A stretch of DNA of 64,000 bases from CALKXV01 sp964632495 (GCA_964632495.1 CAZWDS010000001.1:1-64000), one strand, 5' to 3'. Positions 44,178 through 53,669 are shown, counted from the first letter of the stretch. Translations and numbers: made by a program. The notes: a model not told the origin generated them from the letters alone.

Positions 44178-45695
44178 CTAAGCAGGTGTGAACAGGTCGC
44201 GATAGGTGTCGCGCAGAATGTTCTTTTGAACCTTGCCCATCGTATTGCGCGGCAACGCTTCTACGATCAGGATCTGGCGCGGATGCTTGAACCGCGCCAG
44301 CGCCTCTGTCGCCGCACCTTCGATCTGCGCAACGTCCGGTTCTTCCCCCGCAACCGGCACGATCAACCCCACAACGGTTTCTCCGAAATCCGGATGCGGC
44401 ACGCCGATCACAGCGCTTTCCAACACTCCGGGCTGTTCATCCAGCACAAGTTCGATCTCCTTCGGATAGATGTTGTAACCGCCCGAGATGATCAGATCCT
44501 TGTCCCGCCCAACGATATGCACATACCCGTCCGCATCAACCCGGCCCAGATCGCCGGTGATAAAGAACCCATCCTCGCGCAGCTCGGCCGCCGTTTTCTC
44601 TGGCATCTGCCAATAGCCTTTGAACACATTCGGGCCGCGAACCTCGATCTGGCCAATGTCGCCCTCCGGCACCACATCGCCTGTTACCGGATCGATGATC
44701 TTCAACTCGACCCCCGGAAGCGGCATGCCAACCGTCCCCGCCCGCCGCTCGCCATTGTAAGGGTTAGACGTGTTCATATTGGTTTCCGTCATCCCATAGC
44801 GTTCCAGAATGCGGTGCCCGGTGCGCGTTTCAAACTGAACATGCGTTTCAGCCAAAAGCGGAGCACTTCCCGACACGAACAACCGCATATGCGCCGACAG
44901 TTCCTTGGTGAAACGCGCATCATCCAAAAGTCGCGTATAAAACGTAGGCACACCCATCATCACACTCGCCTTGGGCAAAAGATCAATAATCTGATCCAGA
45001 TCGAACTTCGTCAAAAAGATCATCGACCCACCGCTGGCCAGCGTGACATTTGTCGCCACGAAAAGCCCATGAGTGTGAAAGATCGGCAGCGCGTGCAGCA
45101 AGACATCGCGGTCGGTGAACGCCCAATAATCGGCAAGCGTGTTTGCATTCGACAACAGATTGCCCTGCGTCAGCATCGCGCCCTTCGACCGCCCTGTCGT
45201 GCCCGAGGTATAAAGAAATGCCGCCAGATCATCCTCGTCACGCTCAACCGTCACGAAAGACGCAGGCTTGGTGTTTGCTGCGTCAATGAAAGCTCCGGTC
45301 CCATCGCCATTTAACGACAGAAGCTGCGCCCCAAGCGGCGTACTGATCGGCGACAAGGTCTCGACATCTTTGCCCGCACAGACAACCAGCTTCGCGCCAG
45401 AATCCTCGATGAAATAGGACAACTCGCTCACCGTGTAAGCCGTGTTCAACGGCAAAAACACCACCCCGGTTCGCGCACAAGCCGCATACAAAGCCAGTGC
45501 CTCCGGCGACTTGTCGATCTGCGCCGCCAACCGATCCCCGGGAACCAAACCCGCATCGCTTAACACATGCGCAAACTGGGCAGCCTTCGCCAGAAATGCG
45601 TCGTGCGTGACAACCGTTCCATCCGCCAAATGCAGAAACGCGGACGATTGCCCCGCATATCGTCCGAACAAAGTGTCATAAAGCGGATTGGTCAC
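44178..45695 (-). CDS. matB: Malonyl-CoA synthetase MatB
   Basis: This 505-residue acyl-CoA ligase adenylates malonate and makes malonyl-CoA. AMP-binding motifs are LYTSGTTGRSKGAMLTQGNL, RYGMTETNMNTSNPYNGERR, and ITGDLGRVDADGYVHIVGRD. The catalytic lysine is in LPRNTMGKVQKN near the C-terminus. The ATP-ligase fold alone could fit other acids, but GTGA overlap with matA makes malonate the likely substrate. The start is GTG (45695). Confidence 0.93.
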   Translation of the reverse strand: MTNPLYDTLFGRYAGQSSAFLHLADGTVVTHDAFLAKAAQFAHVLSDAGLVPGDRLAAQIDKSPEALALYAACARTGVVFLPLNTAYTVSELSYFIEDSGAKLVVCAGKDVETLSPISTPLGAQLLSLNGDGTGAFIDAANTKPASFVTVERDEDDLAAFLYTSGTTGRSKGAMLTQGNLLSNANTLADYWAFTDRDVLLHALPIFHTHGLFVATNVTLASGGSMIFLTKFDLDQIIDLLPKASVMMGVPTFYTRLLDDARFTKELSAHMRLFVSGSAPLLAETHVQFETRTGHRILERYGMTETNMNTSNPYNGERRAGTVGMPLPGVELKIIDPVTGDVVPEGDIGQIEVRGPNVFKGYWQMPEKTAAELREDGFFITGDLGRVDADGYVHIVGRDKDLIISGGYNIYPKEIELVLDEQPGVLESAVIGVPHPDFGETVVGLIVPVAGEEPDVAQIEGAATEALARFKHPRQILIVEALPRNTMGKVQKNILRDTYRDLFTPA

Positions 45696-46954
45696 TGGCC
45701 TTTCTCCTCAGCCAAAATCTTCTTCCCACTCCCGGCAAGAGAGCGCATTTCAGACGACGCAGACATCTTCCCTGACGTGGCAAATCGTTCGTGGTTCTGA
45801 GACACTTTCCCAAGGTCATAAAGATAATTCACCATGACTCCACTAGATTGACCCATACCCTTGTCCGACACATCCGCACCCGCGTGAACCTTGTGAACCT
45901 GCGCCCCGTTTCCAAGATGGAACCGCGCAACAGGATCGCGCGGCGCACCACCGTCGCGTTTCGCATCCAACAGATAATGCGCGGCCAAGGCCCGAATACG
46001 ATCATCCTCGGTCGGGGCCGGATCAACGCCCTCTTCTGTCAGCCAAGCGTTCAAGCCGGGAATAGGCGACAGCGTGACATAGTTTTTCAAACCCGGCAGC
46101 TCCATCGCAAGATCAAGCGCCACTTGTTTGATCAGCGAATTCCCGAACGAGATATTCGCAAGCCCCGCCTGACAATTCGAAATCGAATAGAAAACAGCAG
46201 TGTCCGCGTCATCGGCCACGATACCTTCCCGGTCTTCAGACAACAAATCTTGAACCGAATTCGGAATACCCTTGGTCAAAGCAACCTCAACAAAGATCAA
46301 CGGCTCGTCCGCCATCGCCGGATGGAAAAACGCAAAACAACGCCGATCCGCAGGCACCAGACGGCGTCTCAGATCCTCCCAACTATCAATGGCATGCACG
46401 GCTTCATAAGCGATGATCTTATCCAGAATATGCGCGGGGCTTTCCCAGTTGATCGGACGCAACACCAGAAACCCGCGATTGAACCACGAACTAAACAGAT
46501 GCTGAAAGTCGTAATCCAACGCTGCAAGCGCGGCATCGTTTTTGGTAAGCCTCAGAAGATGCGACCGCATCGACACCAACTGTCCCGTCGCCTGTGGCAC
46601 GCGATTTAAGCGTCGGATCAACTCTTGTCGCTTGGGTTCAGCGGCTTCGGCAAACCGTTGATACGCCTTTCGGCTTGGATTTTGTTCATACGCCTCCAGC
46701 GTTTCTCGCACCGCGCTTGGATCAAAATCCATGGAGTTGGCAAGATAATCGAAGAAAGCCTTCTTCTCTGCGTCAGTCATGCTCTCGAACCGATCAAGGA
46801 TCAAACGCCCCAGCTTTTGCCCTGACATTTCACCATCAGTCCCCACCAGCGCCTCGGCCAATTCCGCCGTCCCGCGCGCATCCGTCCCGGCAATTCCGGG
46901 TATGCGCATCCGCCGCTCAAAGACGGTCGATAATAGATCGGCAAGCATGGTCAT
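45692..46954 (-). CDS. matA: Malonyl-CoA decarboxylase MatA
   Basis: This 420-residue enzyme converts malonyl-CoA to acetyl-CoA. Family segments are AKFLHRMRxxL-like MRSHLLRLTKNDAALAALDY, then FSSWFNRGFLVLRPINWESP, and the catalytic end FHLGNGAQVHKVHAGADVSD, MGQSSGVMVNYLYDLGKVSQ and NHERF. The first gene of the matA-matB operon, it is divergent from matR with the palindromic operator in between. ATG at 46954 follows CGGAG. Confidence 0.94.
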   Translation of the reverse strand: MTMLADLLSTVFERRMRIPGIAGTDARGTAELAEALVGTDGEMSGQKLGRLILDRFESMTDAEKKAFFDYLANSMDFDPSAVRETLEAYEQNPSRKAYQRFAEAAEPKRQELIRRLNRVPQATGQLVSMRSHLLRLTKNDAALAALDYDFQHLFSSWFNRGFLVLRPINWESPAHILDKIIAYEAVHAIDSWEDLRRRLVPADRRCFAFFHPAMADEPLIFVEVALTKGIPNSVQDLLSEDREGIVADDADTAVFYSISNCQAGLANISFGNSLIKQVALDLAMELPGLKNYVTLSPIPGLNAWLTEEGVDPAPTEDDRIRALAAHYLLDAKRDGGAPRDPVARFHLGNGAQVHKVHAGADVSDKGMGQSSGVMVNYLYDLGKVSQNHERFATSGKMSASSEMRSLAGSGKKILAEEKGQ

Positions 46955-47046
46955 AGCGACACTCCGTTAACTCTGTTGGGCAACCACGTAACACGAGATC
47001 GTTCTTTCCTTGCTGTGATGGCGATGTACGGCTAGCGAGTCAATCT

Positions 47047-47060
47047 TCTTGTATACAAGA
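47047..47060. promoter_or_regulatory. Perfect 14-bp palindrome, MatR operator
   Basis: TCTTGTATACAAGA is its own reverse complement and lies in the divergent matA/matR promoter region, 93 bp before matA and 45 bp before the matR start at 47105. As I recall, MatR of rhizobia binds TCTTGTATACACGA, which differs here by one base. Control of both genes, with malonate or a derivative as likely ligand, is inferred. Confidence 0.88.
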
Positions 47061-47104
47061 TGGCTCTTCTTGCGTGCAATAATGCGAACTGCTATCTGTT
47101 AAAC

Positions 47105-47761
47105 ATGGAACAGAAACGATCCGACCTGATCGCCAACCAAATCGAAGAGCTGATCTTTAACGGCACCTTCAGCGATGGTGAACGTCTGGACGAAGTCCAA
47201 TTGTCCGCGCGCTTTGATGTTTCGCGCACGCCGGTTCGCGAGGCCTTGCTCAAGGTGGCTCAATCCGGGTTGGTCGAACACCTTCCCCGGCGTGGCGTGT
47301 TCGTCCGACACCCCGGCCCGATCGAACTGATCGAAATGTTCGACGTCATGGCCGAACTGGAAGCCGCTTGCGCACGCTTCGCCGCCTCTCGCATTTCAGA
47401 CGAAGCCATCACAGCTTTGAAGGATGCAAACATCCGTTGCACCGCGGCGGTCGAAGCCAAAGACACCGAAAGCTACTATCGCGAGAACGAAACCTTTCAC
47501 GCGCTTCTTTATAAAGAGTCGGGCAACAGCTTTCTTCAACAAGAGTGCATTCGCCTGCAAAAACGGCTTCAGCCGTTCCGGCGTACGCAATTGCGTTTGC
47601 GTGGCCGTTTAAAACAATCCATGGCCGAACATGAAAACATCGTCGCGGCCTTGGAGGCAGGCGATGGTGCCAAGGCGGCGAAATTGGTTCGCCGTCATGT
47701 CGCCGTTCAGGGCGAAAAATTCCATCACCTTATGGCCAGCTTGAAAACCGCAGTGGCCTAG
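47105..47761 (+). CDS. matR: GntR-family malonate regulator MatR
   Basis: This 218-residue regulator has an N-terminal winged helix (LIANQIEELIFNGTFSDGER, then FDVSRTPVREALLKVAQSGL) and a FadR-type C-terminal ligand domain rich in helix (IELIEMFDVMAELEAACARF, to HHLMASL). The ATG at 47105 (MEQKRSDL) matches family starts; a longer frame would begin in the operator. It is divergent from the malonate operon, so it likely represses it and itself and is relieved by malonate or malonyl-CoA. Confidence 0.93.
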   Translation: MEQKRSDLIANQIEELIFNGTFSDGERLDEVQLSARFDVSRTPVREALLKVAQSGLVEHLPRRGVFVRHPGPIELIEMFDVMAELEAACARFAASRISDEAITALKDANIRCTAAVEAKDTESYYRENETFHALLYKESGNSFLQQECIRLQKRLQPFRRTQLRLRGRLKQSMAEHENIVAALEAGDGAKAAKLVRRHVAVQGEKFHHLMASLKTAVA

Positions 47762-47830
47762 CACGATCAATCCTGTATCGCAGCCCACCGCTTCCCGGGC
47801 ACTATATATAGATTCACCCCTGAATCCGCA

Positions 47831-47874
47831 CCGACGTAATACCGACGCAATACATACGTAATACCGACGTTGAA
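47831..47874. repeat. Four imperfect 11-bp tandem units
   Basis: Units are CCGACGTAATA, CCGACGCAATA, CATACGTAATA and CCGACGTTGAA, in the gap between matR and the AhpD-like gene. No coding or hairpin role is visible. Confidence 0.75.
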
Positions 47875-47953
47875 AAATCAGTAAAATAAAGCCCCAGCGG
47901 GCCATCTGGCGCAAATCACCGATCTAAGCTCCGCACGTAGTGCAAAGACGTCG

Positions 47954-48571
47954 TTAATCTCTGTCCATCGAATGGTATTCCCGATTGGGCATCATGTCGC
48001 TGGCAATGGCAAAGCGGTTCGACATGTTGAAAAAGCCAATCACATCGCTCAGATCGAAGATTTCGTCGTTGCTCAGACCAGCATTGCGCAAAGTCTCCCG
48101 GTCCGGCTCGTCCACATCCCAAGGCGTTGTCGTCAGCTTCCAGGCAAAGTCTAGCATCGCCCTCTCACGCGGCTCCAGCTTGGCAACACGATAGTTCATC
48201 ACAAGCATCTCGCCCAACTCGGGATCCCCCGAAAGCCGCCGAACCGCCTGCCCATGCGCCACAAGACAATAAAAACAACGGTTTGCCGAGGACACAACCA
48301 CCGCCACCATTTCGCGTTCCAGCTTCGACAGCTTCGAATCCCCAAGCATCAGCGTGTTGTACATCGCCGCAAAGGACCGCAGTTTGTCCTGATTGGCGGA
48401 ATACGTGCGCAGCACATTCGGCACCATGCCCAGCTTTTCCTCGCAGACAGCAAAGTATGCGGCCATGTCCTCATCCAGTTCGGACGGGTCCGGCAGATCG
48501 TAAATTGAGACATGATCAGGCTGGGGCAAAGCAAAGTTCTCCGTAAAAGCAACAACGATTCGTACAAGCAT
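47954..48571 (-). CDS. Peroxidase-related AhpD-like protein
   Basis: This protein of up to 205 residues has the carboxymuconolactone-decarboxylase/AhpD fold. The redox motif CFYCLVAHG (CxxCxxxH) lies in the middle, preceded by LSKLEREMVAVVVSSANR. It matches proteins annotated as uncharacterised peroxidase-related enzymes. The exact start is unsure: besides the ATG at 48571, a TTG 14 codons in (MPQPDHVSIYDLPDPSEL) has ACGGAG upstream. It is probably cytoplasmic and may reduce peroxides or serve as an oxidoreductase. Confidence 0.88.
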   Translation of the reverse strand: MLVRIVVAFTENFALPQPDHVSIYDLPDPSELDEDMAAYFAVCEEKLGMVPNVLRTYSANQDKLRSFAAMYNTLMLGDSKLSKLEREMVAVVVSSANRCFYCLVAHGQAVRRLSGDPELGEMLVMNYRVAKLEPRERAMLDFAWKLTTTPWDVDEPDRETLRNAGLSNDEIFDLSDVIGFFNMSNRFAIASDMMPNREYHSMDRD

Positions 48572-48968
48572 TGAGCGCAGCCTGCCCTATTTAAGCAAGG
48601 TGCTGTTTCGCAACTAGGCATACTGAGCCCAAGCAATAAGACATTGTGACCAAGGACGAAAAAGTGAAACAGTGCCCTGCCTTTGATCTCTAACTGGCAA
48701 CAGAGAAACAATGAATTAAACGCAATTAATTCAATTTGTTACAAGCAAAAAATCGTGCTCTGGCAAGACTTCGCGCATTTTGTTCGTGCTGTTTTGAGAG
48801 ACCAAGGTGGATGCAAAAAGCCGCCCTTTTCTCGCCACAAAGTCCCCTACTGTCGTCACAAAGGTGTCGAGTTCTCTGAGGTGTTTCTGCACTTCTTTAG
48901 TTGGTTTCAGAATGACAACAATAGCACCGCGCCCAATCTCCTAAGGGCGCGAACGGGAGAGATGTGCC
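48572..48968. promoter_or_regulatory. 397-bp leader region of the large repeat protein, with hairpin
   Basis: This divergent, AT-rich gap holds promoters for the AhpD-like gene and the large repeat protein. CGCGCCC (48928-48934) pairs with GGGCGCG (48945-48951) over a 10-nt loop, 3 nt before the ribosome site GGGAGAG (48955-48961) of the downstream gene. No gene or clear -35/-10 pair was made out. Confidence 0.55.
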
Positions 48969-51900
48969 ATGAATACGACTGCTTTTTTTGACGCAACAAA
49001 CGTTGATACACCCGCTGGTTTGACCACGGCTGTGGGGATGGGGTCCATCAGTGGCATACCCAGTTCTGGCACCGGACTGATGGGCGCAGCATTTGTTCCC
49101 GGCACATCCATTTGGAACACCGCCAAGGCTGCTGAAGCCGCGGCTGGAACGCCTGACGCAACATTCGTGGCATCCGAAGTTATGTATGCATCGCGACAAA
49201 GCGAAACGACGGTAGCCGAGTTTATCGGCAACGATGCCGCCAGCCTTCAAGGCAACGGCAATCTGGAAATGGGGCCATCGGCGCTGACGCTTTCGGGCTT
49301 CATCTACATCCCGCCCGGCGTCCACGAGATCGAAATCGTTTCGGATGATGGGTTTGAGCTGCAAATCGGCGGCGTCGATTTTTCAGAATTCACCGGGGGA
49401 CGCGGCCCCGACGGAACCGCACGCGTCGCAGACTTTGAAGGCGGGTTGTACCAGATTGACATGCTGTATTTCGATGGTGGCGGCGGTATGGCTCTTTCTC
49501 TCCAGATCGACGGTTTGCCTGTGAATCAAAGTGCGCTTTACCAAAGCACCGACGATTTCATGAACCCACCGGCCGATGTGCTTTTGGTTCCTGTCGACGA
49601 ATACCATCCCTCTCTTTTCCTTGAAGAAAGCCTTGATGTCGCCGTCGATACAACCACGACAGACGCACGCGATGTCATCACAGGCCTTGGCGCTGATGAC
49701 ACTATCGATGGCCAGGGCGGCGATGATGAACTTATGGGCGGCTATGGCGATGACATCCTTATGGGCGGTGAAGGCGACGACGTTTTGGACGGCGGTTTTG
49801 GCTCGGACGTTCTGAACGGAGGAGACGGCAACGACCTTCTCATCGCACGCTCGGACGCAGGCGAACAACGGATCGGTCAGCTTGCGATAGATCAATCCAC
49901 GCGTCCGGATCCGGATAATGAAGTTGACGACGATCTGCAAAAACTCTCGGCCTTTGCGAACGAAGCCCTTGTGGGCGATGACGTTCTGATTGGGGGCGCG
50001 GGCAACGATACCTTTCTGATCTCACCTCAAATCGATGCAAAACTGGACATTATCGAACAACACGTCCGCGCCGATGGCACGATCAATTGGGCAGGTGTTG
50101 CGGGCGAAAACGATGAACTTCACGACCACTGGGTTGATAGCTCTGGCATCGACATAATCGCCGATTACAATGCCGATGAAGATCAGATTGCCATCATCGG
50201 CCATACGGCTGTGCCCTTCGTGACCTACGCCGATGTCACGGGCGACGGCGTCGAGGAATCCATCATCACCGTGATCTCGGTTCAGCACGGCAACGGCGGT
50301 GCCCATGATCGCGATCTGATTGGTCAGGTCATCGTCCACGGCGACCGGGTCGAAGTCGAAGACATCCAGACCGACGATAACGTCACTTATGGTGTCGTCG
50401 AGGGCTACGGCGACATCGCGCAAGCGCTTGCTCCGGTTGGTGAAGAAAAGATCACGACAATCGATGGCGTTGATTACAAAGGCTATGACACACGCGAGCC
50501 TATGCAGATGATGGACGGCATGGACGCGGGCGAACACGCGGGCCATGGACCGGGCACCAATGTGCTGGGCGAAGTCACCGGAAACCCTTACGACGCGTTC
50601 GACAACGACAACTTCAGCGAAGACATGCTGGCCGCCGGCGCGGGAGAAACCAACGACTATGTAGAAACGCGATCTCCCTTCGATCAGTTGGAAGAAGTCG
50701 ATGTCGCAGGCTCAAATATCTCGGGCAACAACAATGGGAACAACTTATCTCAAGAAGACACCGAAACACCCGAAGGTCTTCCTGGCGCGCTAGGTTTCTG
50801 GAGCCTTGGGAACGGTATCGATGGCGCTTATGCGGACTTGCGCGATGATGGCGGCGCGGACGTTAAGTCCTACACGCTCTATGAAAGTCAGGCCCTGTTG
50901 AACACCGATGCCTCAACCGATGGTCCCGATGGAACACCGAATGGCGCGATGTACTTCAATGGCGAGGACAGCTTTGCTTTCCTAGAGCACGATAGCGAAA
51001 CAGCCATAACCCAAGGCACCATCGCCATGTGGGTACGCCCCGACGACATTGGCGAAACCTCCATGTTCGTGACGAAAGATCAATCGGGAGCAGGAGACGG
51101 CAGTCATTTCCGTCTTGGCCATACCGATAACGGCGGCTTGTTCCTGCGGATGGCCGACCCTTACAAGACGAACCACGCTTGGGAAACCGGCCCACGTCTG
51201 ACCGAAGGTGAATGGACCCATCTGGCCGTCTCTTTCACTGACGACGGTATCACTGTTTACCTTGATGGCGATCCAGTTCCGAATGGCGCTTGGTCCAAAG
51301 TTGAAGGCGACATCGCCACACCCGGTCAACACGGCTCAGCTACACTGCTTCAGAACGAAGAGCCTTGGGTCTTTGGCGCAGATCAATCACGTACCGAGCT
51401 AAACGAAACAGCTCAGGAATTCGCAGTCGATGACGACAAGCTCCAAAACGAGTTTGAAGGTGCGATTGCCGACTTTGGTGTCTGGGGCGGCTTTACGGCC
51501 GATGACGCCTTGACCCGCGCCGAAATCGACAACTTGATCGACAATGGGCCGGGTGCCGCGCTGACCAATCCATCAGGGCAACAGCCGATGGTTCTTGCTG
51601 ACGACATGATTGAAGGCATGGGTGGTCGCGACACGATCCACGGCGAAGGCGGTGACGATACTTTAGATGGCGGTGCTGGAAATGATAACATTCACGGCGG
51701 ATACGGCGACGATCATCTGATTGGCGACGTCGGGAACGACACGTTGGACGGCGGACGCGGCAATGACCTTTTGGAAGGTGGCGATGGCAATGACACGTTA
51801 ATCAGCCGCTCCGACGCGGGCGAACAGCGCGCCGGACAACTGGTTCTGGACGATCCTTCGCGCCCGGAAGGCGGCTCCATTGATCCCGAGTATCTGAAAC

Positions 51901-53648
51901 TTGTAGATTGGATCGATCAAGAAATTGAAGCCGACGATGTCCTTGTTGGCGGTGGCGGCGCCGACCGCTTCCAGTTCGAAACTTTGATCAACGGCAAGAA
52001 AGATATTCTGGCCGAACACACAATGGATAACGGCATGATCCATTGGCACGGCGTCGCAGGTGAGAACAAGTACATCCACGATCACTGGGTCGATGGGCTT
52101 GGTGTCGACGTGGTAGCGGATTACAACAAAGCCGAAGGCGACACGATCTCGGTCATCGGCCACACCACTCAAATCGAGGTGGACTACCAAACTATCGATA
52201 CGGATGGCGATGGCATTGATGACGACGCTGTTTCAGTGATCACCGTTTATTCTCAGCAAGGCAACGGAGGCGGCGCCCACGACGAGGACTATCTGGGCTA
52301 CATCGTTGTTCATGGTGATCGCGTCGAAGAAGAAGACATCGAAACTGACGCCGGTGCACACTATGGCATCGTTGATACCATTCATGACATTCAGGAGGCT
52401 GTTGCACCGAACGGCGACACCAAGTGGATCGACGCCGACGGAGATGGGGTGGCCGAGCACCTTGGTTACGATACCCGAGATGTAAATGGTGATCCTGTCG
52501 GTACCAGCCCTTGGTATTATTCGTCCAACGAGTGGTACAACAATGGTGAGATCGATCTGACCAGCACCTTGCCTGAGGGTCTTGAAGCTCCGAACATTCT
52601 TTTGGATTATGCGACTGGAACATTCGGCGGTGCAAATCAACCGGTCGAAATTGTCCACGAGGCTTCGCAAGCAGCTGCAGAAGGCACATGGTCTTTCAGC
52701 TTTAATGCCGACAATCCGGGTAACGGCCAGAACCAGGCGTTGATCTCGAAAGATCATTCCGGCTTGGGTGACGGTGGTCATTTGACTGCGCACATCACGA
52801 CGAACGGCGCCCTGCTGGTTCGTTTCCAAGGCGAAGCAGAAGAAAAGAGCTTGGTCAACTGGCAAACCAAAATTCAAGCGAACGAAGACTATCACGTCGC
52901 CTTCACTTTCGACGGGGACGAAATCGGTCTGTACCTGAACGGCGAATTGCTTGATGCCGACACAGGGTTTGAGGAAGGGATGACCGGAAACGAAGAGAAC
53001 CTTGTAATCGGCGGCTCGACACGAACTCGGATGGGCGAAGATGACAATATCGAGTGGCACTTCGATGGCACAATCGAGAACCTGACGCTGCTGGATCGTC
53101 CGTTGGAAGAGATCGAAATCCTGTTCCTTTCGGAAAACGACGGCAACGTCGACGCACTTGGCGCGCTTTACGGCAACCCGGTCGAGATCGAAGACGACGA
53201 GGAAGAAGAAGACAACACCGAAGATACGTCGGACGAGACTAACGACGATACTTCGGACGATGACAACGACGACTCTTCGGACGACAACGAAAACTCCGAT
53301 GACGACGCCGACGATACTTCCGATGACGAACAGGAAGAGGAAGAGGAAGAGGAAGAGGAAGAGGAAGAGGAAGAGGAAGAAACAAATGACGACGAGATGT
53401 CAAACGATGGAGACGACGAATCGGGCATCAGCGCGATTTTCTCGAAAATCATCAATGCTCTTCTGTCGATCTTCGGACTTGGTGGCAGCGATGACGACAA
53501 CGACACTGCGCCAACCGAAGAAGAAATCGAAACTACTTTGACCGAGGTAGAGGATCTTTTGAGTGACCTGATGACCACGCCAATCGAAGAAGGCAGCACG
53601 ATGCAATCCAACCTCGACGTCGAAGAAGAAGAGGTCATGATGATTTGA
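48969..53648 (+). CDS. Giant acidic RTX/PA14/LamG repeat protein
   Basis: This 1559-residue protein has no N-terminal signal. In order it has a PA14-like domain (about 108-193, GFIYIPPGVHEIEIVSDDGF), RTX repeats of the GGxGxD type (238-292), a module starting AGEQR (about 297-510), a LamG-like domain (607-860), a second RTX block (881-945), a second copy of the module (950-1170), a second LamG-like domain (1183-1400), then an Asp/Glu/Ser tail and a hydrophobic helix SGISAIFSKIINALLSIFG. RTX repeats bind calcium outside the cell and are usually exported by type I systems, but none is in the window. An adhesin or matrix protein is likely. Confidence 0.85.
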   Translation: MNTTAFFDATNVDTPAGLTTAVGMGSISGIPSSGTGLMGAAFVPGTSIWNTAKAAEAAAGTPDATFVASEVMYASRQSETTVAEFIGNDAASLQGNGNLEMGPSALTLSGFIYIPPGVHEIEIVSDDGFELQIGGVDFSEFTGGRGPDGTARVADFEGGLYQIDMLYFDGGGGMALSLQIDGLPVNQSALYQSTDDFMNPPADVLLVPVDEYHPSLFLEESLDVAVDTTTTDARDVITGLGADDTIDGQGGDDELMGGYGDDILMGGEGDDVLDGGFGSDVLNGGDGNDLLIARSDAGEQRIGQLAIDQSTRPDPDNEVDDDLQKLSAFANEALVGDDVLIGGAGNDTFLISPQIDAKLDIIEQHVRADGTINWAGVAGENDELHDHWVDSSGIDIIADYNADEDQIAIIGHTAVPFVTYADVTGDGVEESIITVISVQHGNGGAHDRDLIGQVIVHGDRVEVEDIQTDDNVTYGVVEGYGDIAQALAPVGEEKITTIDGVDYKGYDTREPMQMMDGMDAGEHAGHGPGTNVLGEVTGNPYDAFDNDNFSEDMLAAGAGETNDYVETRSPFDQLEEVDVAGSNISGNNNGNNLSQEDTETPEGLPGALGFWSLGNGIDGAYADLRDDGGADVKSYTLYESQALLNTDASTDGPDGTPNGAMYFNGEDSFAFLEHDSETAITQGTIAMWVRPDDIGETSMFVTKDQSGAGDGSHFRLGHTDNGGLFLRMADPYKTNHAWETGPRLTEGEWTHLAVSFTDDGITVYLDGDPVPNGAWSKVEGDIATPGQHGSATLLQNEEPWVFGADQSRTELNETAQEFAVDDDKLQNEFEGAIADFGVWGGFTADDALTRAEIDNLIDNGPGAALTNPSGQQPMVLADDMIEGMGGRDTIHGEGGDDTLDGGAGNDNIHGGYGDDHLIGDVGNDTLDGGRGNDLLEGGDGNDTLISRSDAGEQRAGQLVLDDPSRPEGGSIDPEYLKLVDWIDQEIEADDVLVGGGGADRFQFETLINGKKDILAEHTMDNGMIHWHGVAGENKYIHDHWVDGLGVDVVADYNKAEGDTISVIGHTTQIEVDYQTIDTDGDGIDDDAVSVITVYSQQGNGGGAHDEDYLGYIVVHGDRVEEEDIETDAGAHYGIVDTIHDIQEAVAPNGDTKWIDADGDGVAEHLGYDTRDVNGDPVGTSPWYYSSNEWYNNGEIDLTSTLPEGLEAPNILLDYATGTFGGANQPVEIVHEASQAAAEGTWSFSFNADNPGNGQNQALISKDHSGLGDGGHLTAHITTNGALLVRFQGEAEEKSLVNWQTKIQANEDYHVAFTFDGDEIGLYLNGELLDADTGFEEGMTGNEENLVIGGSTRTRMGEDDNIEWHFDGTIENLTLLDRPLEEIEILFLSENDGNVDALGALYGNPVEIEDDEEEEDNTEDTSDETNDDTSDDDNDDSSDDNENSDDDADDTSDDEQEEEEEEEEEEEEEEEETNDDEMSNDGDDESGISAIFSKIINALLSIFGLGGSDDDNDTAPTEEEIETTLTEVEDLLSDLMTTPIEEGSTMQSNLDVEEEEVMMI
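53333..53380 (+). repeat. Eight GGAAGA tandem units encoding a glutamate run
   Basis: Eight perfect 6-bp units lie inside the acidic tail of the giant repeat protein. Because the unit is two codons, slippage would change tail length but keep the frame. Confidence 0.92.
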
Positions 53649-53669
53649 TCCGAAGTCCATGTCACCCTA

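Noticed and set aside
44226..45314. Long open frame (362 codons) on the strand opposite matB
   Set aside because: It mirrors a clear malonyl-CoA synthetase, is very rich in Arg/His/Gln as antisense frames of GC-rich genes are, and has no recognisable domain.
45791..46609. Open frame of 272 codons opposite matA
   Set aside because: Same antisense signature over a well-supported decarboxylase gene; no ribosome site or family match.
48715..48740. AT-rich near-palindrome around AATTAATT as an operator
   Set aside because: The symmetry is imperfect beyond 8 bp and expected by chance in AT-rich DNA.
52233..53060. Open frame of 275 codons opposite the giant repeat protein
   Set aside because: It arises from the regular codon pattern of the repeat gene; composition is unlike that of a real protein.
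48969..53648. The giant protein as a secreted metalloprotease because of RTX repeats
   Set aside because: No HExxH zinc-protease motif is present; the HDHWVD string does not fit a known protease site.
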